Position numbers and translations under genes: made by a program
Shown: one piece after another, positions 10,589-19,099 of the stretch
Numbering within the stretch: the first letter of the stretch is position 1
Layout: every line of letters begins with the position of its first letter
Assembly: GCA_003049485.1 (NCBI GenBank)
Contig: PYST01000436.1
Coordinates: forward strand, 1-28,644
Length of the DNA: 28,644 nucleotides
Source of the DNA: Ophioceras dolichostomum
Taxonomy: Eukaryota; Ascomycota; Sordariomycetes; Magnaporthales; Ophioceraceae
Direction of reading: 5' to 3'
Notes under the pieces: generated by a model
What the model was told of the DNA's origin: nothing
Seen by the model: only the letters and a program-made list of their open reading frames with translations
The model's database searches: none

Positions 10589-12488
10589 TTACGAGGCGCT
10601 CTCGCGGCTCTTTCGGTAACTCGCCTGTTGAAGCGCAGAAGGAAAAAGAAGAACAAGAAACAACCCCATCATCAACGTCAGCATAGCACTCTTTCTAACA
10701 GGGTGTGTTTGCTTGTTGTGGTTTTTTGGGTTTTGTGTGTTATGTGTACAGATCGGTATGTAAGGCAGCTGTAAGACAGGTAGACAGGCAGGTGACAGGT
10801 AAGAAGAGATGATGGATGAAGCGTTTGATCTAATGCATAGCGAAAGCCGAAGCACGACTTGCCTCCTGTTCGACCTGGAGCCCCTCGATGAGGGGCGCGA
10901 GCTCGGCCAAGATCTCGTAAGCCTTCTTGTGGTAGTCCATCTGGGCGGAGACGAGCTCCGCGAGGTTACGGAGGGGCTCGGGGGTGTCGAGGACCTACGA
11001 CACGAAAAAAAGGGGGTCAGCTAAAAATGATCGAGCACACAAGCAAGGAAGGATAGGCACCTAGTTGAGGTGAGGTAGGGTATGAAGTCGACGCAATCAT
11101 GCGCATGTGCATGTGGCCAGATGTAGACGAAGACTCGCCACGGGACATAGACAAGAACAGAGACAGAGACAGAGGCGGGGAAATGAGTGAAAAGAGAAGA
11201 GAGACAAGACTTTACATTCTTCATAACACCAACAGCCTCCTCAGTCTGAGTCACAAACTCATCCTCAGCCTTCTCGATCTCCTCCTGCGCCTCCGCGCTA
11301 ATCTCCGGCTCATCATGGTGCGTCTCCGCGCGCGGCGAGCTGGCAGACGTTCCCGGCAGCTTCCACGTGGTGCCCTTGGCGCGCGCCTTCGCGGCGTCGA
11401 GCGTCAGGCGCGACTTCTCGACCCCCTTGCGGGCTCGCGAAGCGAACATGAGGTTCGTGTTGAGGGTCGTGTTCCAGCCCGCGAGGAAAGTGCGCTGGAT
11501 CTGGTTGTCCTGCGCCAGGCGGGCCTCGCCCACGCGCTCCTCGGCCAGCGCGTACTTCTCGAGCGCCGTCGCGAGCGGGTCCTCGCCCGCGCCCGTGTGG
11601 CACTGGTGCAGCGTCTGAGAGGAGGCCAGCGAGGCGCGGGCGATCGCGTGCGAGAACGTCTTGGGCTGCGGCTTGGCCGTGGGAGGCGCGGTCAGGGCCG
11701 CCTGGGCCTCGGCGGGCGTGGTGGCCGAGGAGAGGAGCGTCACCTTCTCGCTGACGGTGCGGCCGAGGTCCGAGAACGTCTCCTTGATGTTCGGGGGGTA
11801 GTCGTACGGCTCGTGCGAGTATTGGTTGCTGTGGGTTTTTTGGTGTTGTTTTTGGGGTGTTTGGTTTCGCTGTTAACGACAAGAAAGGGAGGAGGGGAGC
11901 AGGAGGTCGTGGTTTTTGATTTTCAAAGCTTCCATGATGGCGGTTTGATATGCCTATGGGAGGGGTAGGGGGATGAGGAAGGGATTGGAGGGGGCCGGGT
12001 AATGGCGGTATTGGTCTTCTTACGTGACAGCAAGCATCTTCTGGTGGACAGCCTTGAGGGCGTCCACCCGCTTCTCGAGGTCGATGTAGTCCGGCGGCAG
12101 CTGGGTCTGTGAGGCGGGGAGCTGTCAGTCTAAAGTGGCGTTCGAGGGGTCGGAGCCATCGAGCCATCGTGCAGTCGCCGTCCAAGGCGAGCACGAGCAA
12201 TAGCAAATAAACACGGCTCGGCAAGCCGACGCAGCTGTCAAAAAATGGCTAGATAGTCTGACCTTGTCCTCGACCTGTCCGAGCTGCTCCTTGGTATACT
12301 GGAACGTGCGGGAGGCGAACGGGGTGATAGAAGCACCCAGCGAGCTGTACCAGTTCGGACGCGTCATGCGGTTAGCTTCGCTGTCAGCTCTTGTCTTCTG
12401 CCTCATCTCTCGCCAGCAGTTTCATCTTAGCAATACGGCAACAGAGCGACACGCACGAGATGTTCTTGCCCAAGTTCTTGAAATCCAT
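10589..12488 (-). CDS. GVP36: BAR-domain protein of the Gvp36 type
   Basis: Six exons: 12488-12457, 12344-12263, 12106-12024, 11828-11216, 10994-10863 and 10624-10589, giving 325 aa, close to the length I recall for yeast Gvp36. The start reads MDFKNLGKNIS|SLGASITPFASRTF. I chose the intron 1 acceptor at 12345 because a GCTAAC branch site lies just upstream and the join matches the family. Conserved blocks include FQYTKEQLGQVEDK, LPPDYIDLEKRVDALK, YDYPPNIKETFSDLGR, KPQPKTFSHAIARASLASSQ and EDPLATALEKYALAEERVGE, all in the long amphipathic helices of the BAR fold. The protein should bind curved membranes in Golgi/vesicle trafficking and endocytosis. The last intron has a GC donor (GAG|GCAAGT); splicing gives the family C-terminus EQEASYRKSRESAS. 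An in-frame alternative intron 1 acceptor at 12381 would add 12 residues. Confidence 0.92.
10625..10862 (-). other. GC-AG intron (intron 5 of the BAR-domain gene)
   Basis: The 238-nt intron begins GCAAGT after exon sequence GAG, which fits the strong GC-donor consensus AG|GCAAGT. It ends CAACAG. No GT donor nearby would join the upstream frame to the conserved ASYRKSRE end. If retained, translation ends 11 codons into the intron with ASRASAFAMH. Both junctions begin with codons for Ala-Ser (GCAAGT and GCGAGT). Confidence 0.85.
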
Positions 12489-13126
12489 GTTGGCGGTATT
12501 GGTGCCGATAGGCGGCCGATGATCAATATGCTTTCAATGAGCGAGGTTTGGCGGTAGATTGGCGATGGCCAAAGTGCTCTTTTTTGTTGTTTGATTTCGA
12601 GGTCGTTGTTTCTCCCAAGGAAGGTACGGAGGAAAGTTGGTCGCAACTGAGAGGCTCCAGCCAAGAAAGGGGTGCTCCTCTTACGTAGCACCTGTCACAA
12701 GCACCTGTCACAAGCGAGGGAACAGGTCAAGTGCTCTGCTGTAATCGCCTGAGGCGACAAGGGTGCGCTGTATCTGTGGTGCTGCTGGGGAAACGAGAAA
12801 AATACCGGGGCCAGGAGCAGCGGCATAGTATGGTGGTGGTGGGCCAGCATGAGCGAGAGCTCCTGTGTTAGGCTCAGCCACAGGTTGATGACGCCTAGAA
12901 ATCTCCCTCAACAGGCTGGTGCTACAGCGCCTGGAAAGCTCTGACGAGAGCTATGAGGCAACGCAGCAGCAGCCTTACACCTCAGTCAGACGGGATCAAA
13001 AGCCGAGGTCTCGCCGCTTCCTGTTGGCATTGAATTCAAGAATTCAAAAGAATCGATATTTTATCTATACCTGAGGCACCAAAGCCTAATATGTAACATA
13101 TACTTGCATCTTTTGATTTTTGCTAA
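12489..13126. other. intergenic between the BAR-domain gene and the NAGS gene
   Basis: This contains the promoter of the BAR-domain gene and the 3' flank of the N-acetylglutamate synthase gene. An AT-rich stretch (about 13030-13120) next to the synthase stop is a plausible 3'-end region. Near 12693-12714 the sequence CACCTGTCACAAG occurs twice in direct succession. No gene was seen. Confidence 0.5.
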
Positions 13127-15169
13127 TCAGTCCAGAATGTGCTTCATGTCTGCCCAAGAAGGCTGGACGCCCCGGCAGACGTCCTCATAGTCGAGCAGCG
13201 CCGTCTCGGACCACTCCGTCGTCCAGAACATGGTCCAGTTCGTGTCGCTGAGCTTCCTGTGGCCGCTCGACCGCTCAAAGTACCACTTGTTGACGGGGTT
13301 GTCGCTCCTGCTCCGCCAGCAGACGCCTTCGGGGAAGCAGCTGCGGACCATGGCGTTGAACACGATATCCGCCACGCCGCCGGCGCCCTGGCTCTTCCGG
13401 AGCACCGCGAACTTGTCCAGGTAAGGGACCATCCGCCCCGTGCGGTACGCCGTCTCCTCGTCCATGCCGAACGGCCGCTCCCACGTCAGGATGGCGCCGC
13501 CCTCGTACTCGCCCGCGATGATGATGCCCGCCATGCTCTCGCTCACCCGGTCGAGGTAGTGCTGCACGTCCAGCTTGCGGCCGAAGGAGTCCTCGATCAG
13601 GTGCACCAGCCGAGGCAGGTCGACGCAGAGGTCCGTCAGCCGGAGGCGGGCCGCTCCGGGCTTCGGGGGCGTCCACGGCGCGACTCGAGGGTCGGGGATC
13701 ACTGTGAGCGGCATCCCCCTCTTTGCCAGCGTTGTCTTCGAGAGCGGGAACGGCTCCGCGTGTGGCCGTCCGGGCTGCCGCTTCTTCTTCGACGCCGAGA
13801 TTCTGCCCAGCGGCAGCGATGACGAGTGGACTGGTCGATCGGTTAGCAGGTTGTGGATGAGCGGGTTCCGCGCCCTCCGGGTGCCCGTTGTGCCTAGGAA
13901 GCTGGAGATCCTTGAGGCGGCGTTATTTGTCAATCTCCTGACGTTTGCGGCTTCTTCCGGTGTGGTGATTACGACAGACGATGTGGAAGGTAGCATCGAG
14001 AGAATCGATTTTGTGAGCTCGAGGTTCTCGGCGTGTTTCTTCCTCTTGAATTCAAGCGACGCAAGTGACGCTGGCGTGGACTTGCTGGTCATTCCTGGCC
14101 CATGGGATACGACGTCGTCGATATCTTGCAGCGCTGTTTCGAACTCTTCGGCCATGTTCAAGAACATGTGGGCGCCGTTGGGCCGGAACTTGGCAGGCGG
14201 TCCACCCAGGGGGTCTATCACGATGACCCGTTCCACCAATGCTTTGGCGGTCGGTTCTGGCGGCGTTAGAGATGCGGTTGAGGCAGCAGCTTCGGTCTCC
14301 GGGAACTGCAACCCAGTGAGGTATCTCGTTAAGGCCAGGACAAGCTCGTTGCTGTCTACGGGCCTGGCGGTCAGAGTCTCCGTATCGCAGGCATATGCGG
14401 GGACTATGACAATGGAGCCTTCTCGCAACGGCCTTATGATGGGATCGCCGAATCCAATGAAGATTCCGCCCGTGGTGAAGCGGGAGCGATCCTTCTCCCA
14501 AGAAGTGTCGATTGCCAGAGCAGAGTCGGCAACCCGGCTCTCAGATGATCCCGTAGCTCTGAACACTCTCTCCGTCTGTTCCACGACAGTCGACCACCAC
14601 TCATCCCGAGGGACTGTTTCGTGGTCGCAGTCAATCACAACTATGCTGGGCATACCCAGAGCTTGCAGTAGGCCTAGGGTTTTCCCCAGAGCCGTGAAAG
14701 TCACGTCATCGACAGACTGTGGCTCCCTGAGCTTGACCACGGCGACATGTGGAACGCCTAATTGAAGAGAGGTCCCCAGGCCCGGGAGAAGGCCTTGGGG
14801 TTCCGGTGGTCGCTCTGAAGTCTTCTTTTGCGACTGGGACTCGGGGTGGAAGTTTTGGAGGTACTGTCTGGCATCCCGTTTCGTCGGGGAAGACTCAAAG
14901 ACAGAAATTACGAGATCCTGAACATTATGTGTGAGCACTGAACACTGAGGACCGCGAGAACTGCTCACGGGTTCAGAGATGCTGTGGAGATGGTGCGAGT
15001 AGAGCGAGACTGTCTGCCCTACCTTGTCGGCGGGCCTCGAGCTGCTGTTGTGAGACTTATGACGATCTCGGCCAGCTTCTTTCAGGAAACCTAGATCCAG
15101 CGGCTGGCCGCTGCCCGAGCCTCGAGTGGAAACATTCGGACGAGCGGCCGAAGAGAATGCCGCGATCAT
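13127..15169 (-). CDS. ARG2: N-acetylglutamate synthase, mitochondrial (amino-acid acetyltransferase)
   Basis: This enzyme makes N-acetylglutamate from glutamate and acetyl-CoA, the first step of arginine/ornithine synthesis, in mitochondria (Neurospora arg-14, yeast ARG2). I propose two exons, 15169-15023 and 14917-13127, giving 645 aa. The first ATG is at 15169; residues 1-49 are Ser/Arg/Lys-rich and suit a targeting presequence. The 105-nt intron (donor GTAGGG, acceptor TTCAG, CTCAC branch-like site) has no stop and stays in frame, so an unspliced reading gives 680 aa. Splicing joins ...SSRPADK to DLVISVFESSPTKRDARQYL, where fungal homologues resume. An amino-acid-kinase-like part follows, then the C-terminal GNAT-fold domain (about 476-620) with VPYLDKFAVLRKSQGAGGVAD (split here by its YLDKFAV and QGAGGVAD blocks) and SRSDNPVNKWYFERSSG. 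It is transcribed divergently from the dehydrogenase. Confidence 0.93.
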   Translation of the reverse strand: MIAAFSSAARPNVSTRGSGSGQPLDLGFLKEAGRDRHKSHNSSSRPADKVGQTVSLYSHHLHSISEPVSSSRGPQCSVLTHNVQDLVISVFESSPTKRDARQYLQNFHPESQSQKKTSERPPEPQGLLPGLGTSLQLGVPHVAVVKLREPQSVDDVTFTALGKTLGLLQALGMPSIVVIDCDHETVPRDEWWSTVVEQTERVFRATGSSESRVADSALAIDTSWEKDRSRFTTGGIFIGFGDPIIRPLREGSIVIVPAYACDTETLTARPVDSNELVLALTRYLTGLQFPETEAAASTASLTPPEPTAKALVERVIVIDPLGGPPAKFRPNGAHMFLNMAEEFETALQDIDDVVSHGPGMTSKSTPASLASLEFKRKKHAENLELTKSILSMLPSTSSVVITTPEEAANVRRLTNNAASRISSFLGTTGTRRARNPLIHNLLTDRPVHSSSLPLGRISASKKKRQPGRPHAEPFPLSKTTLAKRGMPLTVIPDPRVAPWTPPKPGAARLRLTDLCVDLPRLVHLIEDSFGRKLDVQHYLDRVSESMAGIIIAGEYEGGAILTWERPFGMDEETAYRTGRMVPYLDKFAVLRKSQGAGGVADIVFNAMVRSCFPEGVCWRSRSDNPVNKWYFERSSGHRKLSDTNWTMFWTTEWSETALLDYEDVCRGVQPSWADMKHILD

Positions 15170-15263
15170 AGGCAAAGCCGATTTAAACCGTCGGCATGTT
15201 CCCCCACGAGAGACCTGTTTGACCCATCAGCTTCGTGTCGTCGACGTAGTGTGTAAGAACCGT

Positions 15264-15276
15264 TGACTCTTGACTC
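15264..15276. promoter_or_regulatory. paired TGACTC cores, candidate CPC1/Gcn4 sites
   Basis: TGACTC occurs at 15264-15269 and again at 15271-15276, about 95-107 bp before the N-acetylglutamate synthase start codon. TGACTC is the core of the element bound by Gcn4/CPC1/CpcA, which induces amino-acid biosynthetic genes on starvation. The match is exact; occupancy is inferred. Confidence 0.6.
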
Positions 15277-15960
15277 TCAAAATCTCGAGATGGAGTGGGC
15301 TGGCCGAGGTCGGAACCCATTCAGAGTAGCCACACATACCTGGGCAATCAAGCCCGCCTTGTCCCAGGCGGTGCTTCGCAGAATCATACTCCAACGAGCA
15401 TTGTATTTCTAGGCAAGAAGGCGGCTGGGATCAGGAACTAAGACGACCAGAGCCTAGGACTATCACTTATACCCTCGACCTGGTCGTCAGAATGAGTTCA
15501 TCGCGGTGAGTCAAACTCTTGGGAGGTTTGTTCCTCGTCTGGTCTGGTTGACGAACAGGGGTGATCATATAGCGGTCGTGTCCAGGGCGCATCAGGGGAT
15601 CATGGCGCAACAAGCCCCCCTGATCCACAAGCTGAGCGAAGTGCTACAGGGGGCACATAGTGGAGGGAGCTCTGACAGAGCGTGCTGGCATCTGCATGCT
15701 GCGACACCACGATAAGCGGCACGCTGCAACTTCCCACAAACCACGATCCATCTAACACACTCAGATGACTTTAAAGATTCTCTCTGATCGGGTCACCTCG
15801 TCACCAACCAGGAAGCACCTCGGTTAAGCTGAGGGTCCGACGCAACTCGAAGCACCACCCGCTCCATTATCCAAAGAGATGCAAACGATCTGAATTCAAC
15901 CAGACATTCCAATTGATCCTTGCTCTGACCCCCAAAGATGCCAAACCCGCGGGCTTCAGA

Positions 15961-15994
15961 TATCTCGGAGGATGAAGTATCTCGGAGGACGAAG
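15961..15994. repeat. 17-bp tandem duplication
   Basis: TATCTCGGAGGATGAAG (15961-15977) is followed immediately by a copy with one change, T to C (15978-15994). It lies in non-coding DNA. Confidence 0.85.
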
Positions 15995-16430
15995 ACCGAC
16001 GAAAGCGGTGTCAAATCGTAAAACTGGGAGTTAGACAACTCAAAAACTCTCCACAGCGCTGACACATCCCGCGGGACCTCTGACATCAACATCCTCACAG
16101 AGTTGGCGACATCGGCGCTCCGGTTTTACTCGTTGGCCGCGGAGCACCGAGAAGGCAACGACGGGAACGTTCCGCCTTCGATCTCGCCGTAGGTATTTTT
16201 CTTGCTTTGATCCCTCTCTCGACTTGGGAATCTTGCTACTGCTGGAAAGATGTGAGTGTAGAAAACCCGAAAGCGAGGGGAGACAGCCAGGCAGGCCTGC
16301 ATTAACGCCGCGCCCAGTGGTCGTTGAAAGCAAAACTCCCTTCGCATCCTATTGGACAATTCGGATATAAGTGTCGGCCAGCACGACGTTGATACCACTT
16401 CTTAAGAAGCGAAATGTGCTTTCTCATCTC

Positions 16431-16437
16431 TATAAAG
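16431..16437 (+). promoter_or_regulatory. candidate TATA box of the dehydrogenase gene
   Basis: TATAAAG lies 129 bp before the dehydrogenase ATG and is followed by a CT-rich stretch typical of fungal transcription start regions. An inverted CCAAT box (16351-16355) lies about 75 bp further upstream. Confidence 0.4.
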
Positions 16438-16565
16438 CTGTCCTCTGCCTCTCCCCGGGGCGACCTTTCAACGAAGCAGACAAATCAGTAGCTCGAAAAT
16501 ATTTCTCCAACTCTGAAACTCTATCACCAATCATACCAGCTCGCTCGTAAAGTGAAACCGAAAAG

Positions 16566-17656
16566 ATGGCACCTCAGCTTCTCTGGATTGGCTTGGGGAA
16601 CATGGGAAGGGTAAGTCAACAACTCATCAACGGCGTATCAGATCATAGACCTAGACACCTAGGTAGAGACCTAGACACTTAGACACTGTGGCACTCTGCA
16701 CACCGGACACTGGACATAGGACGGAAGCTGACGCATGGGGGGCACAACCATCATATGCACATGCAAAACACAAATAGGGAATGAGCAAGAACCTAGTCGA
16801 GAAAGGCAGTCTCGACAAGCCCCTCCTGCTCTACAACCGCAGCACGAAGAGGACCACCGACCACAGCGCCAAGCTGCCCGAGGGCAAATCGGCAGTGGTC
16901 ACAGACCTCGCCTCGGGCGTGGCCAAGGCCGACGTGATCATCCTCTGCGTGGCCGACGACGCGGCCGTCGAGCACGCGGTGGACACGGCCCTGCAAAGCG
17001 GCAGCAGCCTGAGCGGGAAGCTCTTCATCGACTGCTCGACCATCCACCCGGACACGACCGAGAAGGTCGCCGCCTCGCTGACGGCCGCCGGCGCCTCCTT
17101 CGTGGCGGCGCCCGTATTCGGCCCCCCCGCCGCCGCAGACGCCGGCAGGCTGATCTCCGTCCTGGCCGGCCCGTCCTCGTCCGTGGAGCGCGCGCGGCCA
17201 TACTTCAAGGGCGTCACGTCCGTCGCCGAGGTGGACATGTCCGGGAAGCCGCCGGGCACGGCGCTGAAGCTGAAGCTGATCGGCAACACGTTCGTCGTCA
17301 ACATGGTCGAGCAGCTGGCGGAGGCGCTCGTGCTGGCCGAGAAGTCCGGGTTGGGAGTCGACCCGATCCAGCAACTGATGAACGCCATGTTCCCCGGACC
17401 TTACGCGGCCTACGCGGAGAGGATGACGTCGGGCGACTACCACAGGCGAGGGGAGCCGCTGTTCGCCGTCGACCTGGCCAGGAAGGACGCGCGCCACGCC
17501 ATGAGCCTGGCGGAGGCGGCGAGGACCAGGGTGCAGAACGTCGAGACTGCTGATGCGCACCTCGTGGTCGTGAAGGAGCACTGCGGGGAGAAGGGCGACA
17601 TTGCGGGGATTTACGGTGCTGTGCGCAAAGAGGCCGGGTTGAAGTTCGAGAACTAG
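16566..17656 (+). CDS. beta-hydroxyacid dehydrogenase (3-hydroxyisobutyrate dehydrogenase/6PGDH NAD-binding family)
   Basis: Two exons, 16566-16610 and 16778-17656, separated by a 167-nt intron (donor GTAAGT, acceptor ATAG), encode 307 aa. The short first exon carries the dinucleotide-binding motif GLGNMG (residues 9-14), and the splice continues it as GRGMSKNLVEKG. An Arg after the second strand (YNRSTKR, about 34-40) suggests NADP(H) preference, by analogy only. FIDCSTIHPDTT (about 98-109) matches the family's substrate/cofactor region. The catalytic lysine and its partner asparagine fit K181 and N185 in KLIGNTFVVNMVEQ. The usual DAPVSGG-type substrate loop reads AAPVFGPPAAADAGRL (125-140), so the substrate is unlikely to be simply 3-hydroxyisobutyrate. 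A short helical C-terminal domain follows. No targeting signal is obvious. Confidence 0.88.
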
Positions 17657-18114
17657 TGAACCACCTAGCTTAGTGAAATCAGAGATATTGTAGCATCATG
17701 TCGACTGAGATGCATTTTAGCTAGAAGTCTCTTTTGGTTTTTGGGCTTCACACAACTCTGCTCTCGCCGTATCTTTCGGGGTTCTCCGACTGCCCTATTC
17801 TTGGAACTGCTAGGTCTTGCAATACCGAAAGGAGGATAAAAAATCAAAAGAACCGCCAGTCTTTGGTTACGTTTTTGGTCAAGAGATTCTGAGCGCCTGC
17901 GAGCTGTGCCGTTCGAGGCACCTTAACCATTTCGATGACTAAGCACCTCGCCAAGACTAAGCTGGGAGCTTTACGCATTTACGCCGAGCCACCTCCAACC
18001 AGCAACGGGACCTAGCCTCCATCTTCATACCTCCCGACGACGACCACCGAGGGCTACGACAAATTCGCACTTTCGTTGGCACGTATACTCCAGTCGGAAA
18101 GCCAATCTACAAAC
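17657..18114. other. intergenic between the dehydrogenase and VMA9
   Basis: Both flanking genes read rightward. The left part is the AT-rich 3' flank of the dehydrogenase gene; the right part should be the VMA9 promoter and leader. No further gene or RNA was recognised. Confidence 0.5.
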
Positions 18115-18572
18115 ATGGCGAATGGGTCGGTTTCTCACACCCGGCGCGCAAAGTTGCTTACCCTTCTTTCTCCCCTAAGTCTGCCTAGGGACACACTGCT
18201 AAAAGAGCTGCACCAACAAACAGGTGGAGCGTCATCATCGGCCTGGTCATCGTGGCCGCCATGTGCGTCGCGGCATGGTTCCTAGCGCCTAAGGGAGAGA
18301 ACCGAGTGTATGTTACTGCTACCGTCGAGCGAGCGTCTTCTTCATGGCTTTGTGCTCTTTCTCTACTACTTTCGCCTCGTCCCCCTGCAGACATGCAACC
18401 GATCAACTGACGCAACCTGGTGCTCCTGACCAACAGACTCTGGCGCTCATCTCTGATCCTCGCCTTCGCCAGCTGCTACATGATGTGGGCCATCACGTTC
18501 CTCGCGCAGCTAAACCCTCTCATCGTGCCGCGACGGTCGGACTTGAGGAAGGAGTTCCTCGGCCACCACTGA
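18115..18572 (+). CDS. VMA9: V-type proton ATPase subunit e (Vma9)
   Basis: Three small exons, 18115-18125, 18224-18307 and 18437-18572, encode 76 aa. Introns are 98 nt (GTCGGT...ACAG) and 129 nt (GTATGT...ACAG, CTGAC branch site). The product begins MANGWSVIIGLVIVAAMCVA, continues AWFLAPKGENRV|LWRSSLIL and AFASCYMMWAITFLAQLNPL, and ends PRRSDLRKEF. This is the full subunit e family pattern: two membrane helices joined by a short polar loop. Subunit e is a small hydrophobic part of the membrane V0 sector needed for V-ATPase assembly and vacuolar acidification. The start has a good context (AAACATGGC). No single reading frame covers this gene, so it is easily missed. It converges on ARV1, with 527 bp between the stops. 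Confidence 0.94.
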
Positions 18573-19099
18573 GAACCGACGGACCGGCGCGACGTAACGG
18601 ACAGACGGACGATGGCGACTTAACGGCTGGCTGGGCCCTCCACCAAACTTGAACACCTGGGATGGGGTGGTTAGTTGGATGGAAGCGAGCCATCAGCTGG
18701 GGGTTGTGTTTTGATTCTACTTGGTTTTCGGGATTGGCGGGAAAGATATACTCCTTCTACGGAAGGGAACTGTACAACTACCTACCTTACTTAGGCTCTC
18801 TCGGTGCTGTGAAGCTCCTGTGGCCTACATCACACATTTTTTGGCGCTGTTGCTGCCGTTTTACACATTCGCCGGCGTTGGGGGAGTTCCTGGGGACTTT
18901 TTTTCGTCGTGCTTGTCATCAGGAGACATCATCTTGCGGCAGGATAGGAAGATATGCGATATCGACAATAGAAGAACAAGAGAGATTTCAAAGTCGTGAT
19001 TTCTATTCTCATGAGACCATATCTACATCACATCTAACCGCAGCGCACGCACAGCACGCAACATCCATCCACTACCGTAGCTACTCTAGGTATCCCATT
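18573..19099. other. convergent intergenic region between VMA9 and ARV1
   Basis: This is the shared 3' flank of two convergent genes. A plus-strand frame crossing 18662-19468 is the antisense of ARV1 plus flanking sequence and has no protein-family character. No gene was seen. Confidence 0.55.

Larger units (their letters stand above)
15170..16565. other. divergent intergenic region between the NAGS and dehydrogenase genes
   Basis: This 1.4-kb region separates two divergently transcribed genes and must hold both promoters. It contains the TGACTC pair on the NAGS side. On the dehydrogenase side it has ATTGG (16351-16355, a reverse CCAAT box) and TATAAAG (16431-16437). A 17-bp tandem duplication is at 15961-15994. 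Short minus-strand frames between 15793 and 16398 have no recognisable protein features, and I do not call them. Confidence 0.5.

Noticed and set aside
10625..10862. snoRNA inside the BAR-domain gene's last intron
   Set aside because: A TGATGA C-box-like word occurs, but too near the acceptor and without a paired D box and stem.
11021..11215. Continuation of the BAR-domain reading frame into 11021
   Set aside because: After MKN the frame enters intron 4. The conserved sequence resumes as VLDTPEPLRNLAELV at 10994 after a TAG acceptor.
15170..15175. Start of N-acetylglutamate synthase two codons further upstream
   Set aside because: The codon at 15175 is TTG, not ATG. The first real ATG in this frame is at 15169.
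15793..16398. Overlapping minus-strand frames in the divergent region
   Set aside because: They share no protein-family character and lie across the likely promoter (TATA/CCAAT) of the dehydrogenase.
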